From the NCBI RefSeq assembly GCF_030272615.1, contig NC_081410.1, positions 221,389,415 to 221,453,414 of the forward strand: a DNA stretch of 64,000 bases, read 5' to 3'. Each line of letters begins with the position of its first letter. Within the stretch, counting starts at the first letter, position 1. Origin of the DNA: Cryptomeria japonica. Lineage: Eukaryota > Streptophyta > Pinopsida > Cupressales > Cupressaceae. A model generated the notes under the pieces. That model was not told where the DNA came from, searched no databases, and saw only the letters and a list, made by a program, of their open reading frames with translations. A program made the position numbers and the translations under genes. Shown here piece after piece: positions 1 through 11,243 of this stretch.

Positions 1-862
1 ACCAATATTTGTACATGGAAACCCTGTAAGGGGAAAAACCACGGTGGGAAACCTTACCCACAATCAGATGATACTACTACAGATAGTAAGTGTACATAAA
101 TGGGGTCTGCACATGCAGAAAGGCCAATAGCTTAGAGCTCACTACTCAATCACAAAATGGGAGTCACACTGACTACAGTTGGATGGTTAAATCCAATAAG
201 AATGTATTGCACAAAATAGCATCTTCATATGCTGGATTCAGTACCGATGTAATGCTGATATGCTTTCACAAAAACCTAGCTTCACCTTCAAATGATGTCT
301 TCGTGTATAGCTCTACTTAATCTCGCATATACCTTCACACAATTCTTTTTCACATTCCACACTTGATCTTACAAATAAGATCTTACCTTTATACCATAAC
401 CTAATACCAATTTTAGTAGGTCAGCTCTACAAGATATTACAATAAAAACATTTTACAAATAATATAATATACGATGCAATAACCGATTGAACATGTTGGC
501 TTAATACATTTACAACAATAATTAATCAATTCCTTAGCGTGCCATGCTGATCTGGAAAAGATAAACCTACCGGTGTAACCCTAGGTAACCCTGGACCTAT
601 TTGCCAGTAAAATAAAATATGCAAATATGGATATACCAATGATCAAAACTCCAGGACAAGACGTCCAAATGATGTCTTCGACATCACCAAGTGTCTTCCA
701 CATCATTTCGAGTGTCGGTGATCATTAAATCCTGCCGGTGAACTATATACCAGTAACTGTGCAGTAGTTACTTGCTTGTCGGTGAATGCTGCTGGATCTC
801 CAAAGTGCTAGTGTTTTAGTAGGTGTTGACATCAATGACAAAACCATACCAAAATACCAACA
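1..862 (-). repeat. 3' LTR of the copia element (partial)
   Basis: This aligns base for base in length with 15619-16480 of the right LTR, so about 200 bp of this copy lie before the window. It ends in CCAAAATACCAACA exactly like the right copy. Scattered substitutions separate the two LTRs, so the insertion is not brand new. Confidence 0.93.
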
Positions 863-1266
863 ATCTCCCCCTTTGGCATTGATGGCAACACAGGATGGAA
901 AAACCATCAAAGTGCCAAAACAGAAATGCCAAACACCAAAAACCAACAATCTCTCCAGAAAAGATTATAACCAAAAATCAAAATACATATAGAGAGTAAT
1001 AGTCTCTCCCAAACAACAATCTCTCCCCCTGGGAGCAACATGTGTTTTTCAATACCAATCTCTCCTCGAAAGATAATGTGTTTTTCCATAGATATCTCTC
1101 CCCCTTTGACATCAAATGCCAAAGTTATAATAAAACCAAGTTCATGTACAAAATACCAATCAATTCAATATACCAACTACTCCCCCTGAGAAGTAGCTTC
1201 CTCATCAAAGACCGGAGTAAAAGATTTGTCTGTTAATTCCGCTGATTGATGACAATCATCAACTGT
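863..1266 (-). promoter_or_regulatory. Polypurine tract and repeated PPT-like tracts
   Basis: Directly inside the 3' LTR the minus strand reads AATGCCAAAGGGGGAGAT, a normal polypurine tract that primes plus-strand DNA synthesis. Three more CCCCCT-containing tracts follow on the plus strand near 1022-1033, 1089-1105 and 1181-1191, all polypurine on the element's sense strand. The region is otherwise non-coding 3' sequence between the end of pol and the LTR. Confidence 0.75.
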
Positions 1267-2573
1267 CTAAGTCTCTACTGGTGGTGGTATGACTCCAAGC
1301 TAATCTCTGAGATATTCAAAAGTCTCCTTAGGCAAAGGTTTTGTGAAAATATTTGCAAGTTGTTCTTTAGTATTCACATAAACCAGTTTTATCTCCTTTT
1401 CTTCAACTTTTTCCCTTAGAAAATTGAGTTTGATAGAAACATGTTTTGTTTTAGAATGTAGTATTGGATTCTTAGATATATCAATTGTTACAGTGTTATC
1501 ACAATATATGGTAATAGGTTCCTTGCATTTTACCTTTATGTCTTTCAACATTTGCTTAAGCCATAGTACCTGTGTACAGTTAGTTGCTGCTACAACATAT
1601 TTTGATTCTGTTGTTGATAAAGATGTACAACTCTATTTCTTACTCAACCAAGAAACTAGTTTGTTTCCAAGAAAGAATGTTCCGCTGGTGGTGCTTTTTC
1701 TATCATCCACATCTCCTACCCAATTCGCATCTGTGTATGCATATAGATCAAAATTTTCATCTCTAGGATACCATAATCCAAGATTTATAGTGCCTTGTAA
1801 GTACCGAAAAATCCTTTTTACTGTTGATTCATGATTTTCTCTAGGATTACTTCGAAATCTAGAAACAATACATACTGCATTCATAATATCAGGTCTGGTT
1901 TGTGTTAAATATAGTAAACCCCCTATCATAGATTTGTATCTAGCTGGATTATTAGGTGTAGATTCATCCCTTTGAGATAATTTGTCATTTGTAGTCATAG
2001 GTGTGCTTACCGGTTTAGATTTCTCCATCCCAAATTTCTTTAGTAACTCTTTCAAGTATTTGGATTGACTCAAGAATATACCTTTATCAGTCTGTGAAAT
2101 CTGTAATCTTAAAAAGAATTTTATTTCTCCAATCATAGACATTTCAAATTCTTGTTACATTTTAGTAGAAAATTCCTTACATAAACCATCTTCTTCTCCA
2201 AAGATTATATCATCAACAAATACTTCTATGATCAAGATGTCATCATTAGTTATTTTGTAATATAAATTACTGTCTGCATTTCCTTTAGTAAAACCAATCT
2301 TTAAAAGATACTTATCCAATCTTGCATACCAAGCTCTTGTCGCTTGTTTTAATCCATACAGAGCTTTCTTTAACCTGCAAACCATATCATTGTCATCTGT
2401 CAAAGAAAATCCATCAAGTTGTTCAATGTATACTTCCTCTTCAAGATCTCCATTCAAAAATGCACATTTAATATCCATTTGATAAACTTTGTAGTTCTTG
2501 TGAGCTGCAAAGGCCAAGAATAATCTGACTGCCTCAATTCTAGCTACTGGTGCAAAGGTTTCATTGTAATCAA
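1267..2573 (-). pseudogene. Copia pol, 3' part: reverse transcriptase (most) and RNase H
   Basis: This is the distal part of the copia polyprotein, after the nested insertion. RT signatures are ETFAPVARIEA, MDIKCAFLNG (first catalytic Asp) and the FVDDIIFG active-site box near 2190-2210, where Phe replaces the usual Tyr. RNase H is marked by AYTDANWVGDVDDRKST near 1700-1740, followed by YCDNTVTIDISKNP and the typical end of copia pol. The frame never shifts, but stops interrupt it at 2155-2157 (TAA), 1633-1635 (TAG) and 1300-1302 (TAG). The last two fall where related proteins carry Gln, so CAG to TAG changes are likely. The natural end is the TAG at 1267-1269. The coding capacity is dead. 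Confidence 0.9.
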
Positions 2574-3848
2574 TGTAGACACCTAAAAATGTCTCATTGA
2601 TCATGTATTAATTATTCCTCTAATTGATTAAATAATATTTATTATTTAATTAATTTAATTAATCTATTTCTTCTAATTTCATATTTCCTCATCATCTTAT
2701 TAATTATTCTATTTTCCTATTCTATCATCATTTAATCATTTTAATCATTTTCTAAATATTAATTAAATATTTATTATTTAATTAATTATGGTTAATTCCC
2801 CAATTTAAATAATCTTTATTATTTAAATAAACTAATTATTCAATTTCTATCTCTAATCATCTAATCATTCAACCCTCTTCTAAATATTAATTAAATATTT
2901 ATTATTTAATTAATTGTGATTTAATCCTTTAATTTAAATAATCTTTATTATTTAATTAAAGTCCATTTCTACATAATTAAATAGTTTCTTTAAATTATTT
3001 AATTAATTAATTATTTTGATTCTTCCATTTCCAAATCCCCAAATTCTAATTTCATTTAATTTCACATTCTTCTAATTTCTTCCAAATTCAATTACATGTG
3101 CATGATTTCAAAAACCAAATTGAAAATCAAAGTCAAGTTCTAAATATATTCAAATACTAAATTGAATTAATAAATTCAATTATTTGAATAATATCTCATG
3201 CAAATATTAAATTAATAATCTAAATCTAAATGCAAGCACATGCTAAGTTAATTAATTCAATCAATTAATTAATTAAATCATTTATCTCTCCAATTTCTAT
3301 TTCCATCTTTCAGTTAGTTTTTTTCTAAATTAAGCTCTGTGTCATCTTCTTTATTTCCACCAATCATTCTTTTTCTTCCTTCAGTCAGCTTTTTCTCAAT
3401 CAGTTGACTCAATTAATCTATTCAATCTATTGAGTTTCACTCCTACAATCAGTAGTTCAACTATCAACTTTCATTTGAGCTCACCTCAGTTCACACCTCT
3501 TGATCATTCCATTCCGCCTTTCAATCAATCTTCTCCAATTTTCTATAAATTGAGCATCCAATCTCCATTTTCAATCCTCCTCAATCTTTCATCTGAATCA
3601 TGAACTTTGAATCTTTGTGTCACTTGCAGGTTACCAGTGCAATATCTGAGAGCCATCATACCACGAAGAGGAGAAGAGCAGTAGAAGCGATATGCCATCT
3701 TGGGATAGGGAGTTTTGTTGAATGATTTTAATTCCTATTTCTTAATTGCATTATTTCATTGGTTTTATGTTTGAATTGCTTAGATAGTTAAGGATTTCAT
3801 GATTGTCCTTATTTCCTATTTAGCAATGGTATCTTTGAGCATAGCACA
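2574..3848 (+). repeat. 5' LTR of the LARD-like element
   Basis: 1,275 bp, matched by 11244-12509 with few differences. The first 700 bases are extremely AT-rich, with many TTAATTAATT stretches. The LTR ends at CATAGCACA, where the two copies stop matching (TTTTGGTGAACC here, ATCAACTCC at the other end). Confidence 0.93.
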
Positions 3849-3851
3849 TTT

Positions 3852-3870
3852 TGGTGAACCCGATGTGAAC
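3852..3870 (+). promoter_or_regulatory. Primer-binding site of the LARD-like element
   Basis: TGGTGAACCCGATGTGAAC begins three bases (TTT) after the LTR. The TGG start is what a tRNA 3' CCA end requires. The same site with one base changed lies at 54101-54119 in the gag-protease element. I did not assign the tRNA. Confidence 0.75.
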
Positions 3871-3964
3871 TAATAGCAATTTAACCTTTTTCTATGTTCT
3901 GTGTGATTTTTGCAGATTGTGCGGATTTTTTATTTTTTTGCAGGTTGCACAAATTTCGAGAAAA

Positions 3965-4690
3965 TATTTTCCATCACGCAATCAAGCTTACATCGTCACG
4001 CAATCGCATAGACAGAATCACGCATTTGACCCTTCAGGGTCACACATGCATTCGGACAGGGTCACGCAATCGCCCTGTCTGGATCACGCAATCACCCTTT
4101 CTGGGTCACGCATCCGCAGGGTTAATTATTGTTTTATTTTTCTTCTGTCTGTTATTAATTTTGTATAATTCTGTCTTAAATTTGGTTAATCAGGGATCAA
4201 AATTACTTTTTTATTTCAGGATTTGATTAACAAAGTTTATGGCAAGAAAAGTTCAGTTCAAAATTTCAGGTGCGAGAAGGACGAAACAACAAAGGAGGGA
4301 AGCTAAACGATATCAAAAATTTCTCCAAGCAGAAAAATTGATACAGGATTCAGAAGAACAACTGGCCTTAGATAGATATAATAGCCTAGTTCTTTCTTAT
4401 ATAGTTAAATATGATCTAATCAATATTGAATGGATGATGAGGGATTTGGCTAGGGCTTCACAATTGGTTTCACAAGTTCCTGATCGGGTTTAGTTTTCTT
4501 GTTTTTTTCTATTTTTTTTTGTTGTGTGTATTTTGTCACGCAATCAACTTGTTATTGTTACGCAATCGAGCAGATAAAGTCATGCATTTGCTGTGTCAGA
4601 TTCATGTATTCGCTCTGTCAGATTCACGCATTCGCTCAGTAAGTATCACGCAATCGCTCAGGTAGTATTACACAATCACCTCTGTCAAGT
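3965..4690 (+). repeat. Two clusters of a TCACGCAATCG-type short motif in the LARD leader
   Basis: About seven degenerate copies (TCACGCAATCG, TCACGCATTTG, TCACGCATCCG and similar) lie at 3970-4120 and about seven more at 4535-4680, spaced roughly 20-30 bp. The small ORF 4239-4493 sits between the clusters. The copies are too variable and too short for a CRISPR array. Compare the CTCGTACGACA clusters in the leader of the Tat-like element. Confidence 0.75.
4239..4493 (+). CDS. Small basic protein ORF in the LARD leader, function unknown
   Basis: An intact 84-codon ORF starting MARKVQFKISGARRTKQQ. The first 30 residues are strongly basic (Lys/Arg/Gln-rich); the rest looks helical and ends DRASQ-like before VPDRV. 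I do not recognise a family. It is the first ORF after the primer site and is flanked by the two short-motif clusters. It could be the remains of an N-terminal gag piece or a chance ORF. It is better composed than the AT-rich shadows around it, but no start context or homologue supports translation. Confidence 0.35.
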   Translation: MARKVQFKISGARRTKQQRREAKRYQKFLQAEKLIQDSEEQLALDRYNSLVLSYIVKYDLINIEWMMRDLARASQLVSQVPDRV

Positions 4691-4784
4691 TCTCAGTTTC
4701 TATTTTCCGTTAGTTTATTTTGCTACTAATCTTCTGTTTACAGCCTGTGGCAGATTCGCAGAGAGGATTAGATTAGTAATTTTG

Positions 4785-5115
4785 CATGCACATCTCACAA
4801 CAGTTAAAATTGACATTCATGGATAAATCTCACACTTCAATTTTTAGTGCTTAAAATCAACAACAGTTAAAAAGGACATGCATGGATAATCTCACACTTC
4901 AATTTTTAGTGCTTAAAATCAACAATAGTTAAAATTGACATGCATGGATAATCTCACACTTCGTTGTTGGTGCTTAAAATGAACATGGGCTAAAATTGAC
5001 ATCCGTGTATCTCACACTTGGTTTTTGGTGCTTAAAAATCAAACAAATGGTTAAAATTGACATGTATGCCTTCATTCTTGGATTTGGTGTTTAAAATTGA
5101 CATGCACATGCAGAT
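4785..5115 (+). repeat. Tandem repeat, unit about 60-65 bp, five degenerate copies
   Basis: The unit reads roughly CAACAGTTAAAATTGACATGCATGGATAATCTCACACTTC followed by a stretch around TTAGTGCTTAAAATC. Copies begin near 4798, 4860, 4922, 4986 and 5046 and become more divergent to the right. Confidence 0.8.
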
Positions 5116-6105
5116 CTAACACCTAAATTTGGGCTATAAAAAGAACGTGAATCAGGCTGCATTAGATTAAATCATTTTTCATTTTCTTAAGGGAAAAGAA
5201 CTTTTCATTGTGTCTGGGGTGGACCTACTGTTGCACTAACTAACTTTCTACCCGCCATCGGGCCTAAGGGAGAAAGAAGGGAGGTGACAACGACATCCAA
5301 ATTTTCTTTTATTCTACGTAGTGAGGGGTATCTTTGACTAGGGATTTCATCACCCCACAAAGGTACGCCGAATTGGGATGCGTTGGGGATATCATCTCTC
5401 CCAATGTACTCTTGAGCGGGTTTTTCGAGCCACTATATAAATATACTGGTCAGACGGCTAGAGTGTTGAGTGAATTCGATGTATGTGGGGGCCTTCCCTA
5501 CACCGATAAGCTCAACTAAAGCCTTAAGTGGCTTGCTCTGAGAATCTTTCGTTGGATCGGGACCCCTCAAAACCTAATACTAAGAACCAAATTAGTTGCC
5601 AAAAATCCTACGTTCAGTGGTTCTGGGAGTGCGGATCGTACCCCATAGATACCCCTCATGTACCTTACATTATGAGACAGAAATCCCTCGGTGATAAGAT
5701 CTTTGGATCTTCGAGGTAAGAGAGATTGGCATGCCCGAGAAGTGTGTGTCGTGGAGTGGAGCCAGTGCTACCAGACTCTCTATCTGTCCATCTTGTTTTG
5801 GTATTTTGCTGTGGGGGCCTCACTGAATGGTGTCCAATATCCAGCCTAAGATTGTATTCCATTCTTTTTTATGTATCACTGTGATAGACCAGTATTGAGT
5901 CAGTCCCTTGGGCTATTTCCCACGTATCTCAAATTTTTTTGAGATTGTATGAAATTTGAGTCAGTCAGCTATACATACCTACCAACCATTGTTCTCAGAT
6001 TTGGAAAACTACAAAACATTGTCCTACACATGAGGTTACCAAAAACAAAGTCCATTTTGAAACTGATTCTCAAAACATCCTTACATACTTGTGACCTTAG
6101 GCATA
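5116..6105 (+). other. LARD interior without a recognisable gene
   Basis: This is unique sequence of more normal base composition than the LTR. A short open stretch (5334-5519, 61 codons) and others nearby show no family I know. It may be leader sequence or a decayed gag 5' region. Confidence 0.5.
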
Positions 6106-6360
6106 GTCCCACTTACGTCCTCATTATCATCCTTAGTCTTTTGCATTGTCCCACTTACGTCCTCATTATCATCCTTAGTCTTTTGAATTGTCCCACTTAC
6201 GTCCTCATTATTATCCTTAGTCTTTTGCATTGTCCCACTTACATCCTCATTATCATCCTTAGTCTTTTGCATAGTCCTACTTACGTCCTCATTATTGTCC
6301 ATAGTCCTCTGCATAGTCCTATCTTACGTCCTCATTATCATCATAAGTCTTTTGCATTAT
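6106..6360 (+). repeat. 42-bp tandem repeat, six copies
   Basis: Units start at 6106, 6148, 6190, 6232, 6274 and 6316 with the core CACTTACGTCCTCATTATCA, then TCCTTAGTC and TTTTGCATT. The 42-bp length keeps every frame open, giving a 14-residue repeat on both strands (acidic MQKTKDDNEDVSGT on the minus strand). The last copies are more diverged. Confidence 0.9.
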
Positions 6361-6533
6361 CATCCATATTAGTTGCATAGTCCACCATTTATCATATACG
6401 TCTTCACCTAGACCTCAATACGTCTAAGTCCATTATCAGTTATAGGTCCATAGCATGTGCCTTCATGGGTCTCCCAGGTGATGGCTTGCTCCCCTTCGAG
6501 CAACCTAATCTAGTTCCAAATGGCGGTCAATGA

Positions 6534-6746
6534 GAAATCATTGATGGTCTAGCTAACTTAGCTTGGGATTTAAGAAGAAGCGCACCCCAGTATATGGGAG
6601 TTATATACAAAATAGATATTGAGTCTAGGATTGCCCGTAAGATTGATAGAGAGATTGAGGCTGAACAACTTCGTCAACAAATGGAAAGACTTGCATTAGA
6701 GAAAGCTAGAAAGGCTAAAAGGGTCTCACATCAAAATCCTCAATAG
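6534..6746 (+). pseudogene. Coding-like remnant, charged coiled-coil segment
   Basis: An open stretch of 70 codons directly after a TGA and ending in TAG, without its own start. It contains LANLAWDLRRSAPQYMGVIY and then an Arg/Glu/Lys-rich helix (ESRIARKIDREIEAEQLRQ and following). The composition looks like real protein. I do not recognise the family. It may be the upstream part of the protein that continues at 6982. Confidence 0.45.
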
Positions 6747-6981
6747 AGAGTCTAGTATAGTATTGCATACCTCATATACATTTGTCTTAGTTCATCATCA
6801 TTTGCATAATCATCCTAGAAAGTCATACCCCAAACATCCAAATCACAATCAGAGGATCAGTCAAACTCAACCTCAATTCAAACAAGTTGGTCAAGTTTAA
6901 TCAAACATTATCACATTCGGAGAAATGGAGAAAATATCTTACATTTTGTGATCCTAGGTCCAAACCAAACAAGAAAACATC

Positions 6982-8708
6982 ATGGATTGGAATTATACAT
7001 TTCGTAGGGAAGGTGGAGGATTCATCCCTTCCATTCCTATTCCATCGCCATCCATAGAAATATTAGCTCAACAAATCAAAACTTTGCAACAACAAGTGAC
7101 AAACATGGCTAGTCCTGACAACCATAGGGGCTGGTTAGAAAACATGATGAGAGAAGTTAGGGCCATGAGGGGATCAGTATCAGACCAACCTTCTAATTCT
7201 TGTGAGACCATTCAAACATGCCAACCTTCATTCTTCAACAAAATCATTCCGACCTCAATTCAACAAACATTAGAGTCATGTAAACCTTATTTTTCTTTCA
7301 ACCCACTACATCAATCATACCAATCACATCAACCCAACATTCAAAGTACCTCTTTCAACCAAATCAAACCCCATTCAACCAAATTCCAAATCAAAATTCA
7401 TATCAACCCAACATTCAAACCTTTTTCAACCAAAATCAAACCCCATTCAACCAAATTCCAAATCAAAATTCACACCAACCCAGCATTCAAACATCTTTCA
7501 ACCAAAATCAAACCCCATTCAACCAGATTCCAAATCATAATTCATTCAACCAAAGCCCAAATCAAAATTCATTCAACCAAAATCAAACATCTTTTACCCA
7601 AAATCATACTTCTTTCAACCAAATCCCAAATCAACCATATCTAGCCACCATTTCATCATCCCCTAAAGTCACACAAGACCAATCCATGCCATCTCTATCT
7701 AATAACACAACCTCCCAAGGGGTATCCATAGCACAAAACAAATCCAATCCAAGTCATGATTTAGAGAGTCTCATTCAAAATCCTTTCTCATCAAGTCAAA
7801 AGGTTTAAATATTCCAAGAATCTCCCATGCATATCCAAATTCTTACCCCATGTCAAGAGGATGATCCAAAATTAGAAGAAATGAGTCCTGAAATAAATAA
7901 AGATCAAGAACAACCACTTCCATCATACCCAATTTTTTATCAAGATCCCACCGACCAAGAATCTTATGATGATCCCCTCGCTCTTTTCTATCCCATTCAT
8001 AATCAAACCCTTCCATCTCAAGAACAAAGTGTCATTTCAAGTCCCATCAAACATCCACCTCCTAAACAAGATCAGGACATCTCTTCCATCCTTCATAATA
8101 ATCCTTTTCCAAGACAAGATCAAAGCATACCTTTACCTTCATGTCCTAAACAAGATCCCACTATTTCTCCAAATCCTGATCAAGATCTCTCCATCCCTTC
8201 ATCTCCATGTCATAATCCTCCATGTTCTTCACAAGATTTCCTCTCAAATAAACTTGTCATTTCTCCTCATGATCCCAATCCCTATACACAAGTTATTCAT
8301 GAACCCCTAATAAATCAAATCACCAATCCAGATCATACTACACAGAACAACTTGTCAATAATTGTTTCATCATCCTCTTCAAGTGCATCAATAAAAACAG
8401 ACATAACACCAGCTCATGTCATAACTTCGAAACCAATTTGTCTCATACACCTGCACTTGAAAGACCGGGGACAAGAGAACCTACCACAATTGGATTTCTT
8501 TGAAAATGATAACGCTATAGCTGAATTCATGGGTTCCAGAGATGGATTTCCCTCTGATGATCCACAAAATCCAAAAAATAAGAAAATAAACATTGGAGAT
8601 GTTGAACACATACACCCATTTGAGTCCTTATATCCTATTGAAAAAGACATCTTTATCCGACTCTTCAAACAAAGACCAATGAACTACCTACACAAATATT
8701 ATACCTAA
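6982..8708 (+). pseudogene. Low-complexity Pro/Gln/Asn/Ser-rich protein of the LARD, broken by one frameshift and one stop
   Basis: Starts at ATG 6982 (MDWNYTFRREGGGF), with a short helix (ILAQQIKTLQQQVTNM), then a repeat whose natural frame reads FNQNQTPFNQIPNQNS. The first repeat copy lacks one A near 7363 compared with later copies, which throws the start frame out of register. The natural frame continues to a TAA at 7806-7808 and then, in the same frame, through 7827 to 8708. That second half is rich in Pro, Gln, Asp and Ser and ends in a more structured piece (HPFESLYPIEKDIFIRLF). No zinc knuckle or protease motif is visible. It may be a gag-like protein special to this family. Function unknown. 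Confidence 0.6.
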
Positions 8709-9845
8709 AGGTTGGGTTAGTTTAGGTTTTATGTTCCGTATTGCACATCATTCTATTCAAAGCACTACATTGCATATAGTTTCTTTCCAAGCACCATCAT
8801 ATTCATAAGTCGCATTCGCAAAAGTTTCTGCATTTTCATATAGCAACACCAATAAAACAAGGCAATTGTCCAAGTTTATCATCTGTTTGCATCCAAGAGA
8901 AACAAGGGTCATCTCCTTTCTTAGATATTTAGACATGAAATCTATGAGGTCCTAAGATCATTCATTTTCAACATTACCCTGTGACGATGCTTTACTTATG
9001 GTTGGGTAGTGGTTTCACTATTTGAGACTTGCTAACCCACAATCTATCAATTGCTATACCTCAAACACAATAAATCTCTAAATTCATTCTAGACACCTAG
9101 TTGATCATATGACTAGTGAAAAATCTGAAATTCTGCTTCAGTGCCGCTGTAATTGTCACACCCAATTAGGTTTCATTACTCACAAGTCAAGGCAAGAAAA
9201 TAAAAATAAAAAGAGCTATGCCAAATATCCATCTAAAGGCAAAAAGAGCAATGATATATAATTGAAATATCATGTATACAAATGCGATAAAAAAGCTTGA
9301 CTATGGGAACATGCAAGTAACTCCATCAGGGCTATGAACACCTACTGGCAATGGAGCAATATTTGAGAAATTACAGTCTATAACCTCGTCGGAGCTCTCG
9401 AGGCTCGCTGGCAGTGAGGCTCTATTCGTGATGCTTTTGAAGTTAGAATAATCCATGTAGCTAGTTGTATAGGATGCTAAGGATATTTAGTGAATACAAG
9501 AGCGGGAATTAACTCATCTGCACACACATGGGCAAAAGAAGATCAAAGTTTTAAGAACCAATGGGGAACTTTTTCGCGTCTCCATTTGTAAAACCTAGTC
9601 ACTAAGTGTGTTGAGATGAATGTTTCGAAGGGCCTTGGAGATCGATTGACCACGTATCTATGAAATGTTTTGCACCTCCATTTCAATTGGTGTATTCAAA
9701 TGCAAAAACAAACACAGTCAACCTTGTTCAAATAGGAAATGCATCTTCATCCTGCACATTGCATTCACATAGGTCATGTCAAAAATTTATTTGTCTCCAC
9801 ATACATTTTGTCGATCATCATGTCATACAGGTCTGCACATTGGGG
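8709..9845 (+). other. LARD 3' region, nothing recognised
   Basis: Unique sequence between the broken ORF and the A-rich repeats. I see no domain, RNA gene or repeat in it. Confidence 0.5.
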
Positions 9846-10235
9846 GCATAACTGAAAAAATCCAAAAAAAAAATCAGATAAAGTCTTGAAAAAATCCTAA
9901 AAATCAGATAAAGTCTTGAAAAAATCCTAAAAATCATATAAAGTCTTGAAAAAAATCCTAAAAAAAAATCAGATAAAGTCCTGAAAAAATCCAAAAAATC
10001 GTATAAAGTCCTGAAAAAATCCAAAAAAAACATGAAAAAACTCAAAATCCAAAAAAAAAAAACATGAAAAAACTCAAAATCCAAAAACATTGAAAAACTC
10101 AAAATCCAAAAAATCGGATAAAGTCCTGAAAAAATCAACCAAAAACATTCAAATACGATCCTGAAAAAATCAACCAAAAACATTCAAATACGATCCTGAA
10201 AAAATCAACCAAAAACATTCAAATATCGATCCACA
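9846..10235 (+). repeat. A-rich minisatellite in the LARD 3' region
   Basis: Units such as AATCAGATAAAGTCTTGAAAA repeat from about 9870, then shorter AAAACATGAAAAAACTCAAAATCC units. Last come three copies of a 33-bp unit containing CTGAAAAAATCAACCAAAAA near 10127, 10162 and 10196. The Tat-like element has a comparable tract, A-rich on its own sense strand, at 38596-38830. Confidence 0.85.
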
Positions 10236-11230
10236 TAATCCAAAAACATCGAAAAAGCTCTTGGAAAAGAACTAAAAATCAAAATTCAATCAATCAAAAA
10301 ACTTCCAATAAGATGTCTTGTGAGAAACAAATACCCTAGCAGATATCCAGCAAACACTTTGCACGAAGTTAACTAAGGATATGACTATCCAGTCAAACAT
10401 CTACAATCAACTGATCAAACTATCTTATCAATCGTATCACATCCATATCAACGTGATCGTTATCTTGTCTTAAATAGAAGAGGATACACTCGAAATCAGA
10501 CAGGTCAGTCTTAAACGGGGTCCACAACTTTCTGAGATCAGACATTATCAACCATCACATCAAACAACTGAGAATGAAGGCACAAGGTCAGTATAGCTGC
10601 TGAATTTTGTCCGAGTCAGTCTTTATCTTTTTATCATTTGCCGATAGATAGTGTTCCTATGCTACTCAAGGATGTCCACAAGTGACTAGAGGAGCCATGA
10701 TGGGCATTATCTTTTTCTTTGTTTGTTGCTTGTCTGCTATGTGTTTGTTTCTTCAATGAGATATCTTACATCTTGGTTCCTTATACCCTTATGTGCTAAG
10801 CTTCATTGTTCAATAATAAGACTCAGTGATGAATATATATTAATGCAATAAATAATGACACAGGTTCATGATTCATTCAATTTCATTTTCATTTTCATCT
10901 CATCTGTTTATTGCTAGTTTGTTGATTCTTTTCTCATAATCTCTTTCTTAATCATTTTCTATAATCTAACATTGTTCTATTTTATTTTTTCATCAATTTA
11001 TTCTCTCATATTCTATTCCATTATCATCTTCACATCACCTATCTTTATCTCTAATCAACTAACCATTCTTCTATCTTTTATCTCACATTCTTCTTTTTTC
11101 GAGAGATCATTCATGTCTTTAATGCACAAACAATCTCTTGAGGGGGCATTACACCCTAAGTATCACCGGGGCATACTGGGGCATAAATTTTTTCATTTTC
11201 TTTGAAACAATGTCGTTCCAACTTTGTCTC
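10236..11230 (+). other. LARD 3' region before the polypurine tract, nothing recognised
   Basis: Unique, T-rich toward the right (ATTTTCATCTCATC-like runs at 10880-11110). No gene is supported. Confidence 0.5.
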
Positions 11231-11243
11231 AAAGAGGGGCAAA
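11231..11243 (+). promoter_or_regulatory. Polypurine tract of the LARD-like element
   Basis: AAAGAGGGGCAAA directly abuts the TGTAGACACC start of the right LTR. The same tract occurs on the minus strand next to the 3' LTR of the Tat-like element (36960-36973). Confidence 0.85.

Noticed and set aside
3965-4690. Repeat-spacer look of the TCACGCAATCG clusters, as in a CRISPR array
   Set aside because: Repeats are about 11 bp and degenerate, spacing is irregular, there are no cas genes, and the region is the leader of a plant retrotransposon.
6081-6314. Minus-strand 77-codon ORF of acidic repeats
   Set aside because: It is a product of the 42-bp repeat being open in all frames and lies antisense to the element.
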